Below, piece after piece: positions 16,972 through 24,642 of a stretch of DNA of 64,000 nt (its first letter is position 1; every line of letters begins with the position of its first letter). The stretch spans positions 5,142,001 through 5,206,000 of the forward strand of contig NZ_CP139781.1 of assembly GCF_019679435.2 (NCBI RefSeq), read 5' to 3'. The notes below the pieces were generated by a model. It did not search any database. It was not told the DNA's origin and saw only the letters and a list, made by a program, of their open reading frames with translations. Made by a program: the position numbers and the translations under genes. This stretch comes from Actomonas aquatica. Lineage in GTDB: Bacteria > Verrucomicrobiota > Verrucomicrobiia > Opitutales > Opitutaceae.

Positions 16972-17708
16972 AAAGCAAAGCGACCCTCAACCTCTGCGGA
17001 CTTGCCGCGGTGAGTGCGCGGTGGGCGCGCGATCCGGACTCGGTGCAGCGGCTGTTTTTTGACTACGCCACGGGCCGCAAGATCGGCGCGATGACCAAGG
17101 CCATGGCGCAGGCGCGCAAGGTTTACCGCTGCGTCGAGCCCGCGGAGTTGGAGAAGATCGCCGGCAGTGTGCACCACGGTGGCATCGTGGCGGTGGTGGA
17201 TGCGCCGCGGCTCGCGTCGCCGGTGCGGGGCGACCCCGAGCGCTGGGCAAGGGAACGGGTGCCGGTGCTGGTGCTCGACCGGATCGGCAACGCGCACAAC
17301 CTCGGCGCGGTGGCGCGCACGGCGGCGTTCTTCGGCGTGAAGCATATCATCATTCCGGATACGCCGGAGGCCGCGAAGCCCAACGACGCCGCCTTCCGCG
17401 TGGCGGAGGGCGGGCTCGAAGCGCTGACGGTGTGGCAGCCGCGCAACCTCGTGGCCCTGCTGCGCGACATGGAGGCGGCGGGTTACGAATTGGTGGGCGC
17501 GGCGACCCGCGATGGTCGCGACCGCGTGAGCGAAATCGAGCCGGGCAAGCCGGTGGCCATTTTGTTGGGCAATGAGGAGCATGGGCTGAGTCCGGAGTTG
17601 GACGCGCTCTGCACGCGGCGGGTGACGCTGGCCGGCAGCGGCGCGGTGGAGTCGCTCAATGTATCGGTGGCCGGTGCGATTCTGATGGATCGGGTATGGG
17701 GCCGGTGA
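16968..17708 (+). CDS. TrmH/SpoU-family RNA 2'-O-methyltransferase
   Basis: The 246-residue protein has the SPOUT knot motifs: VLDRIGNAHNLGAVARTAAF (motif 1), AILLGNEEHGLSPELD (motif 2) and VTLAGSGAVESLNVSVAGAI (motif 3). An N-terminal ~70-residue substrate-binding part precedes it. It methylates a ribose 2'-OH in tRNA or rRNA; the specific nucleotide cannot be told. The start is GTG at 16968-16970, overlapping the sulfotransferase stop by 3 bp, because the conserved N-terminus (KSKATLNLCGLAAVSARW) begins there. A longer frame exists but is a shadow of the sulfotransferase. Confidence 0.93.
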   Translation: MKSKATLNLCGLAAVSARWARDPDSVQRLFFDYATGRKIGAMTKAMAQARKVYRCVEPAELEKIAGSVHHGGIVAVVDAPRLASPVRGDPERWARERVPVLVLDRIGNAHNLGAVARTAAFFGVKHIIIPDTPEAAKPNDAAFRVAEGGLEALTVWQPRNLVALLRDMEAAGYELVGAATRDGRDRVSEIEPGKPVAILLGNEEHGLSPELDALCTRRVTLAGSGAVESLNVSVAGAILMDRVWGR

Positions 17709-17764
17709 AGTTGCGCGGATAGGCGTTGCAGCGCGATCGGGGGCGGGCAAGTTTCACGCGGTCG

Positions 17765-19159
17765 ATGCGACTCAACGGCTGCACGCTTCTCCTGGTCGAA
17801 GATGAACCCCTGTTGCGACGGCGCTTCACCGCGCAGTTGGAAAAACAGGGCGCCGAAGTGTCGGCGGCGGCCAGTCTGGCCGAAGCGCGCAACCTGCTGG
17901 CCGATCTGGCTTTTGATTTTGCGCTCTTCGACGTGAATCTGCCCGACGGTCGCAGTCTGGAGCTGTTGAGCGAAGGGGCGGTGAGCAGCGACACGGTGGT
18001 GGTGGTGATGACGGCCGAGGGCGGCGTCGAAGGCGCGGTCGAAGCCATGCGGCTGGGCGCGGCCGATTACCTGGTGAAACCCTTTGAGGCGGTGGAGGCG
18101 GCGGTGCGCTTGGCGCGGGCGCGCGGGGCGCGGCGCAAGCAGCGTGGTGAGGCTTATCGCGAGGAGCGGGCGGCGGCGCAGGATGAGGCGTTGGTATTTG
18201 GTCCGTCACTACAGCCGGTGCGGTCGCTGCTGGAAAAAATCGTGGGCGCGGACCGGCGCGTGGCGGCGGGCGCGGGCGCGCCGGCACCGGTGTTGATCGA
18301 AGGCGAAACCGGCACGGGCAAAACCTCGTTTGCGCGGTGGCTGCATCGGAATGGTCCGCGGGCGAAAGGTCCGTTGATCGAAGTGAATTGTTCGGCGCTG
18401 CCGGATGCGCTGGCGGAGTCAGAGTTGTTTGGTCACGAGCGCGGCGCGTTCACCGATGCGAAGGAAGCGAAGATCGGGCTGATGGAGGCGGCGGATGGCG
18501 GCACCTTGTTTTTGGATGAACTCACCAGTCTGTCGGCGGCGGTGCAGGCGAAGCTGCTGACCGCAATCGAAGACCGCATGGTGCGGCGGCTGGGTGGTCA
18601 GCGCTTGATTCCGGTGGACGTGCGCATCGTGGCGGCGGCGCAGGGGGATCTGGCGGCGCGGGTGGAGGCTGGCGAATTTCGCGAAGATCTGCGGCAGCGG
18701 CTCGACCTGTTTCGGGTGCGCATTCCGCCGCTGCGGGAGCGGGGCGAGGATGTGGTGGCGCTGGCCGAGACGCTGGCGGGGCGGATCGCGGCGCGTTATG
18801 GGCTGACGGCGGGACCGATCCCGGCGGTGGGACGGGCGCGGTTGCTGGCGCATACCTGGCCGGGCAACGTGCGCGAGCTGGCGCATGAGATTGAGCGTTC
18901 GGTCGTTTTTGACGACGACCGGCTGACCTTTGCGGGATTGGCGGGCGCGGATGAAGCGGAGCCGGCGGGCGCGTGGCTGCGGCGCGGGTTTCGCTTTCCG
19001 GAGGACGGCGGGTTCGAGCTGGAGGTGGCGATCGATCAGATGGTGGATCGTGCGATCGCGCAGGCGGGCGGCAACGTGTCGGCCGCGGCGCGTTTGTTGG
19101 GGGTGCCGCGGGATTACGTGCGCTATCGGCTCAAGCGGCGCGAAGAGGGTGGGGAATAG
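17765..19159 (+). CDS. NtrC-family sigma-54 response regulator
   Basis: The 464-residue protein has all three NtrC modules. Receiver: acidic pocket VEDE (11-14), phospho-acceptor D56 in LFDVNLPDG, T83, K105. AAA+ domain: Walker A GETGTGKT (180-187), Walker B GGTLFLDEL (245-253), arginine-finger region FREDLRQRL. C-terminus: Fis-like helix-turn-helix NVSAAARLLGVPRDYVRYRL. The sigma-54 contact loop reads GAFTDA (227-232), not the canonical GAFTGA. It activates sigma-54 RNA polymerase from upstream sites. The ATG at 17765 starts the receiver domain; the short upstream extension is discounted. Two candidate binding palindromes overlap and follow its stop codon, and a -24/-12 promoter follows them. 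Confidence 0.95.
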   Translation: MRLNGCTLLLVEDEPLLRRRFTAQLEKQGAEVSAAASLAEARNLLADLAFDFALFDVNLPDGRSLELLSEGAVSSDTVVVVMTAEGGVEGAVEAMRLGAADYLVKPFEAVEAAVRLARARGARRKQRGEAYREERAAAQDEALVFGPSLQPVRSLLEKIVGADRRVAAGAGAPAPVLIEGETGTGKTSFARWLHRNGPRAKGPLIEVNCSALPDALAESELFGHERGAFTDAKEAKIGLMEAADGGTLFLDELTSLSAAVQAKLLTAIEDRMVRRLGGQRLIPVDVRIVAAAQGDLAARVEAGEFREDLRQRLDLFRVRIPPLRERGEDVVALAETLAGRIAARYGLTAGPIPAVGRARLLAHTWPGNVRELAHEIERSVVFDDDRLTFAGLAGADEAEPAGAWLRRGFRFPEDGGFELEVAIDQMVDRAIAQAGGNVSAAARLLGVPRDYVRYRLKRREEGGE

Positions 19160-19197
19160 TTCCCGCCGCTTCGCGAGGAGATTGGGGAATAGTTCCC
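19152..19197 (+). promoter_or_regulatory. Tandem enhancer sites for the sigma-54 regulator
   Basis: Two identical 13-bp palindromes, GGGAATAGTTCCC, lie at 19152-19164 and 19185-19197. Their starts are 33 bp apart, about three helical turns. The first overlaps the stop of the response regulator gene. They end about 79 bp upstream of the -24/-12 promoter, the normal distance for an upstream activator site. Binding by the adjacent regulator is inferred. Confidence 0.78.
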
Positions 19198-19275
19198 AAT
19201 CGACGGCGAGTGCGGGACAGGGCGTAAGTGAGATAAGTTAAAGCCAGTCAGGGAGAAGCGTTACTCGGCATCGGC

Positions 19276-19291
19276 TGGCACGCGCAGTGCA
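19276..19291 (+). promoter_or_regulatory. Sigma-54 (-24/-12) promoter
   Basis: TGGCACG-cgca-GTGCA matches the sigma-54 consensus TGGCACG-N4-TTGCW at all positions but one, with the invariant GG and GC exactly 10 bp apart. Transcription would start near 19302, about 40 bp before the ATG of the next gene. It is placed between the tandem palindromes and the operon starting at 19341. Confidence 0.85.
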
Positions 19292-19340
19292 GATGGAATG
19301 GCACCAGCAATTTTCAAAACACCCACTGGAGAACATCATC

Positions 19341-19778
19341 ATGAAAGCCTCCCTGCTTAAAATCCTCACCCTCGCGGCCACTGTTGGCGTCGCGAGTGCT
19401 TTTGCCCAAGACGCCGGGACCCCGGACCCGACCACTGCCACCCCCAACGGTCCGCGCGGTGCGGGCGGCGCCGGCGTCGGCACCCGACTGCGGGAACACG
19501 TGGACGAAGCCACGCGCCTCGCTGGCATCGACAACCTGCCGACCGACGTGCAGGACCTCGTCAACCGCTTCCAACAGCAGCGCCAGGAGTGGGTGGCGAA
19601 CCGTCAGCAACTGTTGGCCCAGTTGCAGGACATGACGGTAGAAGAGCGCCAGGCGGCGATTGCGGAGTTGCGTGAGCAACAACGCGAGCAGGTGCGCCAG
19701 CAGCGCGAACTCGCCCGCCAGATTCGCGATGAAATGCGCGAGCTGCGCAAAGCCCGCCGCGCTGGTAGTGGCGGCTGA
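19341..19778 (+). CDS. Small secreted coiled-coil protein, first gene of the sigma-54 operon
   Basis: The 145-residue protein is not assigned to a family. A signal peptide (MKASLLKILTLAATVGVASA, cleavage before FAQDA) is followed by a Gly/Pro-rich linker and a highly charged helix from ~residue 75 to the end (QQQRQEWVANRQQLLAQLQD, EQQREQVRQQRELARQIRDE) that should form a coiled coil. The start is the ATG at 19341, with a GGAG ribosome site 9 bp upstream; this is one of the few clear Shine-Dalgarno sites in the window. It lies about 40 bp after the predicted sigma-54 start point. It is likely periplasmic and may be a stress chaperone or ligand-binding partner of the kinase. Confidence 0.85.
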   Translation: MKASLLKILTLAATVGVASAFAQDAGTPDPTTATPNGPRGAGGAGVGTRLREHVDEATRLAGIDNLPTDVQDLVNRFQQQRQEWVANRQQLLAQLQDMTVEERQAAIAELREQQREQVRQQRELARQIRDEMRELRKARRAGSGG

Positions 19779-19824
19779 TCTTTCGACGGCACGGTTTCAC
19801 GCTGGTTCGTGACGTCGATTAACG

Positions 19825-19855
19825 CCGGGTGGATCACATGGTGTGGTCCATCCGG
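19825..19855 (+). terminator. Hairpin between first and second genes of the sigma-54 operon
   Basis: Arms of 13 bp (ccgggtggatcac / gtggtccatccgg), 11 of 13 Watson-Crick with the rest G-U, close a 5-nt loop and are followed by only three T residues. It could attenuate read-through or protect the 3' end of the first gene's message, making that protein more abundant than the downstream ones. Confidence 0.55.
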
Positions 19856-19930
19856 TTTCTCCGACCTCGCGGCAACCTGCGGTAGCGCCGTGCGTCTTGT
19901 TTTTCCAAACCCTCAACCCCTTTCACCAGC

Positions 19931-21124
19931 GTGAAACTCAGAACCCTCCGGCCCCTCGGCCGCCCGATGGTCGCCGCCGCCCTGCTTGGGGCGAGTGCGC
20001 TGTGGGCGCAGGATGAGGCGCCGGCCGATGAGCTGACTTGGGACGCGGCCGATGAGGCGGCACTCGAGGCCGAGTTGGAGGCGTTGTTGGACGACTTGCA
20101 GCCCGGCGCGTGGCAGGTGCTCGGTGGTGTATCCGCGGCGTGGGGACAGCGGGAGAATCCGGGGCTGTCGACGGTGCTGCCGGAGTCGGCGAATTTTGGC
20201 GAGGTGGGGCTGGAAGCGTTTGCGCGGCGAGAGAGCGCGCGCTGGGACAGTCTGTTCATGTTGGACGGTCGCACGCGTTGGTATGACGGGCATCCGGTCA
20301 TCGACGACGAGGCGGCGTGGTTTGGTCGCGGCGAACTGAGGGTGCGACCGCTGAGCTGGTTGCAACTCGGGGTGAGCTCGCAGGGCTATTGGCAGGATCA
20401 GGTGTTGGATCTCACCGAAACGATCGGCGCACGCACGGTGGCGCCGTTGCAGGTGACGGGGGGCGACGTCGGTTCGGCGCTGCGGCTGTCGCTGCCGTGG
20501 GGCTTCGCGATCGAAGGGGGCGGTCGGCTGCTGCGGGCCGACTATGAAGGTGTGCCGGAGGATTACGACGCGCAGGAATGGCGGGGCGAGTTGAGCTGGA
20601 CGCCGTGGAGCTGGCTGGAGTTGGTCGGCGCGACGACGAGCACGGAGCGGGACTATGATTATCGGCGCGAGGCCACGGTGGGCGGGCGTCTGTTGGATGA
20701 CACGATCCTCGGACTGCAGCAGGACGGCCTGGAGGCGCGGGTGCGGGTGCGTTTTACGGCAGTGGGCACGTGGCGCATGGAAGGGCGTTGGAGTGAATTG
20801 GAAAACCGTGACGGGGCGTCGGGATTTTATGACTACGACCGCGATCGCTGGTCGGCGGAGCTGGGCTGGTCCTTCGGCGACTGGCGGCTGCAAGGGCGCT
20901 ACGAGCGCAGTGACCTCGATTATCTGGTGCAGACGGTAGGGGCGGGGCTAACGCCGGAAGCGCGCACGCAGGCGGATCGTTTTTGGGAGATCGAAGCGCG
21001 GCGGACGGTGGGCGAGCACTGGGAAGTGTTCGGCCGGTGGGAGCAGGATGACAGCCGCAGTAATGAAATCGACGCCAGCTACACCGACGAGACGGTGAAG
21101 CTCGGCGTGAACTACCTCTTTTAA
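19931..21124 (+). CDS. Outer-membrane beta-barrel protein
   Basis: The 397-residue protein starts at a GTG (19931) with a signal peptide (LGRPMVAAALLGASALWA) and an acidic stretch (residues ~27-55). From ~residue 60 it alternates amphipathic strands such as WDSLFMLDGRTRWYDG, ELSWTPWSWLELVGATTST, RWSAELGWSFGDWRLQGRYE and HWEVFGRWEQDDSRS. It ends in aromatic phenylalanine (KLGVNYLF), the classic outer-membrane insertion signal. About 14-16 strands are likely. The family is not identified. It lies between the coiled-coil gene and the histidine kinase and is probably regulated by the sigma-54 promoter upstream. Confidence 0.85.
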   Translation: MKLRTLRPLGRPMVAAALLGASALWAQDEAPADELTWDAADEAALEAELEALLDDLQPGAWQVLGGVSAAWGQRENPGLSTVLPESANFGEVGLEAFARRESARWDSLFMLDGRTRWYDGHPVIDDEAAWFGRGELRVRPLSWLQLGVSSQGYWQDQVLDLTETIGARTVAPLQVTGGDVGSALRLSLPWGFAIEGGGRLLRADYEGVPEDYDAQEWRGELSWTPWSWLELVGATTSTERDYDYRREATVGGRLLDDTILGLQQDGLEARVRVRFTAVGTWRMEGRWSELENRDGASGFYDYDRDRWSAELGWSFGDWRLQGRYERSDLDYLVQTVGAGLTPEARTQADRFWEIEARRTVGEHWEVFGRWEQDDSRSNEIDASYTDETVKLGVNYLF

Positions 21125-21141
21125 CCTCTTCCTCATCACCG

Positions 21142-22530
21142 ATGCCCCGAAGCCTGAGTTCCCGCCAAGTCCAATGGACGGCCCTGCTGGCCGCCGCGCT
21201 GCTGTTGCTGGCGCTGGTCGCCGTGGTGGCCTGGCCGGTGCGGCGGGAACTGCAGGCGCAGGTGCTGGAGCGCGAGGCGACGGCGGTGGCGGCGGTGGCG
21301 CGGCTGCAACGCGATCTGGGCGTGGCGCGCATCGAGCGGCTCGGCGTGGAAGCGACGGTCGACGATGTGTTTGAAGCGTTGCTGGAGTCATCGCGTTTGG
21401 AAGGCGTGGCCGCGATTCAGCTTTACGATGCGAGCGGGCGGGCGGCGCGGGAGCTACCGCTGGAAGCGTATGTGGACGCCTTGGCGACGGCGGATCAGGT
21501 GAGCCGCGCGACGGCGCGTTTTCATGTCGGATCGCCGCCGGCGGGCGCGGCGGGCGAGGCGCTGGCGCTGACGCCGGGACCGTGGCTCGAAGTGATCGTG
21601 CCGCTGAATCTTGAAGGCGAAACCGGGGCAGGTGGCTGGGCGCGGTATTGGCAGGATGGTCGACCGGCGCAGGCGGAGCTGGCGGCGGTGAATCGGCAAA
21701 TCCTGATGGTGGCCGGTTGGGCCGGCGGACTGGGCGCGGTCGTTCTGGTGAGCGGATTGGGTTGGGCGTTTGCGCGGCTGCGGCGGCAGGCGGACGATCT
21801 GGCGCGGACGAATCGCGAGCTGTTGCTGCACACCAAGACGGCGGCGATCGGGGCGATCAGTTCTCACCTGATTCACGGGCTGAAGAATCCGCTGGCGGGA
21901 CTGGAAGGGTTTATGGCGGAGGAGCCCGGCGAGAATGGCGGCGATGGCGAAGCCTGGCGGGAAGCGGCGGCGACGACGCGGCGCGTGCGCGGCATGATCA
22001 ACGAAGTGTTGGCGGTGCTGCAGGATGAACGTGATGGCGCGGACTACACCCTCACGGCGGACGACGTGTATGCGGCGGCGGGGCAGCGGGTGGAGGCCGC
22101 GGTGCGCGACGCCGGGCTGACCCTGCAGATGGTGACGGTGTCGGCCGAAGCGGCGCCGGGCCCGGAAGTGGACGGTCGCACGGCGGGTTTGGTCGGACTG
22201 GTGCTGGGCAATCTTTTGGACAACGCCATCGCGGCGACGCCGCGCGGGGGCACGATCACGTTGCGCGGGACGATGGATGCGGGAGAGGCGCTTTGTATCG
22301 ACGTGGAGGATACGGGAGGCGGACTGCCGACAGCGGTGCGGGAGGCGCAGTTTGCGCCGGTGCGCAGCAGCAAGACCGGCGGGGCCGGGCTGGGGCTTGC
22401 CTTGAGCGGGCAGTTGGCGCGGCATGCGGGCGGCGCGCTGACGGTGGTGCGCAGCGATGCACGGGGCACGTGTTTTCGGCTGACGGTGCCGGTGTCGGCA
22501 CGGGCCAAAGTGGAAAGGAGCGAACGATGA
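21142..22530 (+). CDS. NtrB-like membrane sensor histidine kinase
   Basis: The 462-residue protein has two membrane helices (residues ~12-31 and ~186-210) flanking a ~155-residue periplasmic sensor region with no recognised domain. The kinase core shows the H-box SHLIHGLKNPLAG with phospho-acceptor H245, the N-box GNLLDNAIAATP (356-367), G1 DTGGGLP (390-396) and G2 GGAGLGLALS (413-422). It should phosphorylate the response regulator at 17765, the only one in the window. It is separated from the beta-barrel gene by 17 bp and overlaps the beta-propeller gene as ATGA. The unusual layout puts the kinase inside the operon it would control. Confidence 0.94.
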   Translation: MPRSLSSRQVQWTALLAAALLLLALVAVVAWPVRRELQAQVLEREATAVAAVARLQRDLGVARIERLGVEATVDDVFEALLESSRLEGVAAIQLYDASGRAARELPLEAYVDALATADQVSRATARFHVGSPPAGAAGEALALTPGPWLEVIVPLNLEGETGAGGWARYWQDGRPAQAELAAVNRQILMVAGWAGGLGAVVLVSGLGWAFARLRRQADDLARTNRELLLHTKTAAIGAISSHLIHGLKNPLAGLEGFMAEEPGENGGDGEAWREAAATTRRVRGMINEVLAVLQDERDGADYTLTADDVYAAAGQRVEAAVRDAGLTLQMVTVSAEAAPGPEVDGRTAGLVGLVLGNLLDNAIAATPRGGTITLRGTMDAGEALCIDVEDTGGGLPTAVREAQFAPVRSSKTGGAGLGLALSGQLARHAGGALTVVRSDARGTCFRLTVPVSARAKVERSER

Positions 22531-24515
22531 AGGTGCGCAAGGTCGGAGCGATGGTGCTGAGCCTGATTTGGGGCGGTCTGGGGCTGCAGGCGCAGACGGA
22601 CGGCACGTTGTTGTGGAGTTACACGACGCTGTCGTCGGCGGCGGGTGGCGCGATCCTGTCGGCACCGGCGGTGGACGGCGAAGGCACGGTGTATTTCGGT
22701 TTGGAGATTGGGAGCTCGTCGGCGCTGGTCACGGGCGGGCGAGTGCTGGCGCTGCGACCGGATGGGTCGGTGAAGTGGCAGACCAATTTGCCGGACTGGG
22801 TGGACGCATCGCCGTTGGTGGGGCGCGACGGCGAGACCTTGTATGTCGGGTGCTGGGACGGGGAGTTTTATGCGCTGGATCGGGCGACGGGGGCGGTGAA
22901 GTGGAGTTACGACACGGAAGCGTTCATCGGCGCGACGGCGGCGCAGGGACCGGATGGGACTTTGTATGTGCCGGGTGGTGACGGCCTGTTGCACGCGATC
23001 AGTGAAACGGGTGCGGTGCAGTGGGTGTTTCCGGCGACGGATTGGATTCAGGCCGCGCCGACAGTGGCGGCGGACGGCGTGGTGTATTTTGGCTCGTGGG
23101 ATGATTCGTTCTACGCGGTGAATCCGGATGGCAGTCTGTTGTGGCAGGCGGTGACGGGTGGCGACGTGGTGGGGGCGGCGGCGGTTGCGGCGGACGGCAC
23201 GGTGATCTTCGGATCGCGGGACCGTTATGTTTACGCGCTCAATCTTGACGGCTCGGCCAAGTGGTCGCTGGAGACGGGTGACAGCGTGGAGGCGTCGCCG
23301 GTGATCGGCGCGGACGGCACGATTTTTATCGGTTCCAGCGACGGCGTGATGCGGGCGATCCGGCCGGATGGCTCGGTGAAATGGACGCGCGACGTGGGGG
23401 CGGAGATTTACGCGACGGCGGCGGTGCGGGCGGATGGCTCGGTCGTGGTGGGCGCGAGTGATTATCAGGTGCACGCGTGGTCGGCGGACGGCACGCCGTT
23501 GTGGACGGTGGAGGCGGGAGACTGGTTGGACAGCTCGCCGGTGGTGACGGCGGATGGCCGGATCTACGTGGGGAGCTACGACAAAAAGCTGTATGCAATT
23601 CACGGCACGGTGGGGCCGGCCTTGAGTGGGGATTGGCCACAGTTTCAGCGCACGGCGCAGCGCGGGGGCTGGCAGCCACGCGGGTCGACCACAGAGGCGA
23701 CGGGGCGGTTGCAAAACCTGTCGGTGCGCACGAATGCCGGGTCGGGCGCGCAGACTTTGGTGGCGGGATTTGTGGTGGCGGGAGAGGGGCAGCGTTCGAT
23801 TTTGCTGCGTGGGGTCGGGCCGACCTTGGCGCAGTCGTATGGGCTGACCACGGCGCTGAGCGACACGCAGCTCAAGGTGTATGACCCGAGTGGGGCGCAG
23901 GTGGCGGTGAATGACGATTGGGATACGGAGAGCGCGAATGAGACGGCGGTGGCGGACACGGCGGCGGAGCTGGGCGCGTTTCCGCTGGTGGCGGGGGCGG
24001 GTGATGCGGCGGTGGTCGCGTCGTTTGGCGCGGGCAGCAACTCGGTGCACGTGACGGGCGTGGATGGCGAAACCGGACTGGCCTTGGTGGAAGCGTATGA
24101 CGCCGGTGGTGACGCGGACACGCGGCTGGTGAATGTCTCGGCGCGGAGTCAGGTGGGCATGGGCGCGGACGTGTTGATCGCGGGATTTGTGATCGATGAG
24201 ACGATGACCCTGCTGGTGCGCGGCGTGGGGCCGGCGTTGACGGGCTTTCAGGTGGCGGGGGCGATCACCGATCCGTTGGTGGAGATCCACGGCGCGGCGG
24301 GGGTGGTGGCGCAGGTCGATGATTGGGCGGTGGCGAGCGACGCGGCGTTGATCGCGGCGGAGGCGGCGACGGTGGGGGCGTTTGCCTTGCCGGCGAACGG
24401 CCGTGACGCGGCGATGATCATCACGCTGCCGGCCGGGGTGTATTCCGCGGTGGTCAAAGGTGCCAACGGCGAGACCGGCGTGGGTTTGGTCGAAGTGTAT
24501 GTGTTGGCGCCGTGA
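22527..24515 (+). CDS. Secreted PQQ-type beta-propeller with duplicated C-terminal domain
   Basis: The 662-residue protein has a signal peptide (MVLSLIWGGLGLQAQ) and then about eight ~40-residue propeller repeats through residue ~370, each with the pattern 'A.DGT.Y.GS.D....A...DG...W'. It ends in two ~130-residue copies of a beta-rich domain, one from QNLSVRTNAGSGAQTLVAGF and one from VNVSARSQVGMGADVLIAGF, both containing LLRGVGPTL/LVRGVGPAL. Such propellers bind proteins or glycans (BamB-like) and do not imply PQQ. The ATG at 22527 overlaps the kinase stop and has AAGGAG 8 bp upstream. It is likely outside the cell or on the surface, perhaps sensing or binding the stimulus for the circuit. 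Confidence 0.9.
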   Translation: MKVRKVGAMVLSLIWGGLGLQAQTDGTLLWSYTTLSSAAGGAILSAPAVDGEGTVYFGLEIGSSSALVTGGRVLALRPDGSVKWQTNLPDWVDASPLVGRDGETLYVGCWDGEFYALDRATGAVKWSYDTEAFIGATAAQGPDGTLYVPGGDGLLHAISETGAVQWVFPATDWIQAAPTVAADGVVYFGSWDDSFYAVNPDGSLLWQAVTGGDVVGAAAVAADGTVIFGSRDRYVYALNLDGSAKWSLETGDSVEASPVIGADGTIFIGSSDGVMRAIRPDGSVKWTRDVGAEIYATAAVRADGSVVVGASDYQVHAWSADGTPLWTVEAGDWLDSSPVVTADGRIYVGSYDKKLYAIHGTVGPALSGDWPQFQRTAQRGGWQPRGSTTEATGRLQNLSVRTNAGSGAQTLVAGFVVAGEGQRSILLRGVGPTLAQSYGLTTALSDTQLKVYDPSGAQVAVNDDWDTESANETAVADTAAELGAFPLVAGAGDAAVVASFGAGSNSVHVTGVDGETGLALVEAYDAGGDADTRLVNVSARSQVGMGADVLIAGFVIDETMTLLVRGVGPALTGFQVAGAITDPLVEIHGAAGVVAQVDDWAVASDAALIAAEAATVGAFALPANGRDAAMIITLPAGVYSAVVKGANGETGVGLVEVYVLAP

Positions 24516-24537
24516 GGCGGGGGGGAGCGCGCAACGA

Positions 24538-24625
24538 GTAGCTGCGCTTGAGCCGGAGGTGAAAGCGTGGCCTGGAGGGCGACCATCCCCCCGGCCACGT
24601 TGTCGCTGCGCTCCAACGCAGCTAC
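24538..24625. repeat. Nested palindromic repeat, GTAGCTGCG type
   Basis: Outer arms gtagctgcg (24538-24546) and cgcagctac (24617-24625) are perfect inverts. Inner arms cgtggcc (24566-24572) and ggccacg (24593-24599) form a second stem. It occupies most of the gap between two convergent genes and may double as a bidirectional transcription barrier. Confidence 0.75.
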
Positions 24626-24642
24626 AGCGAGGGCTCTCCCAC

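Noticed and set aside
19297-19312. Second TGGCACC-like sigma-54 box
   Set aside because: The -12 part reads ATTTT rather than TTGC at the required distance, unlike the good match at 19276-19291.
22527-24515. PQQ-dependent dehydrogenase
   Set aside because: Only propeller repeats are present. Catalytic residues for PQQ, calcium or haem binding of alcohol dehydrogenases are not seen.
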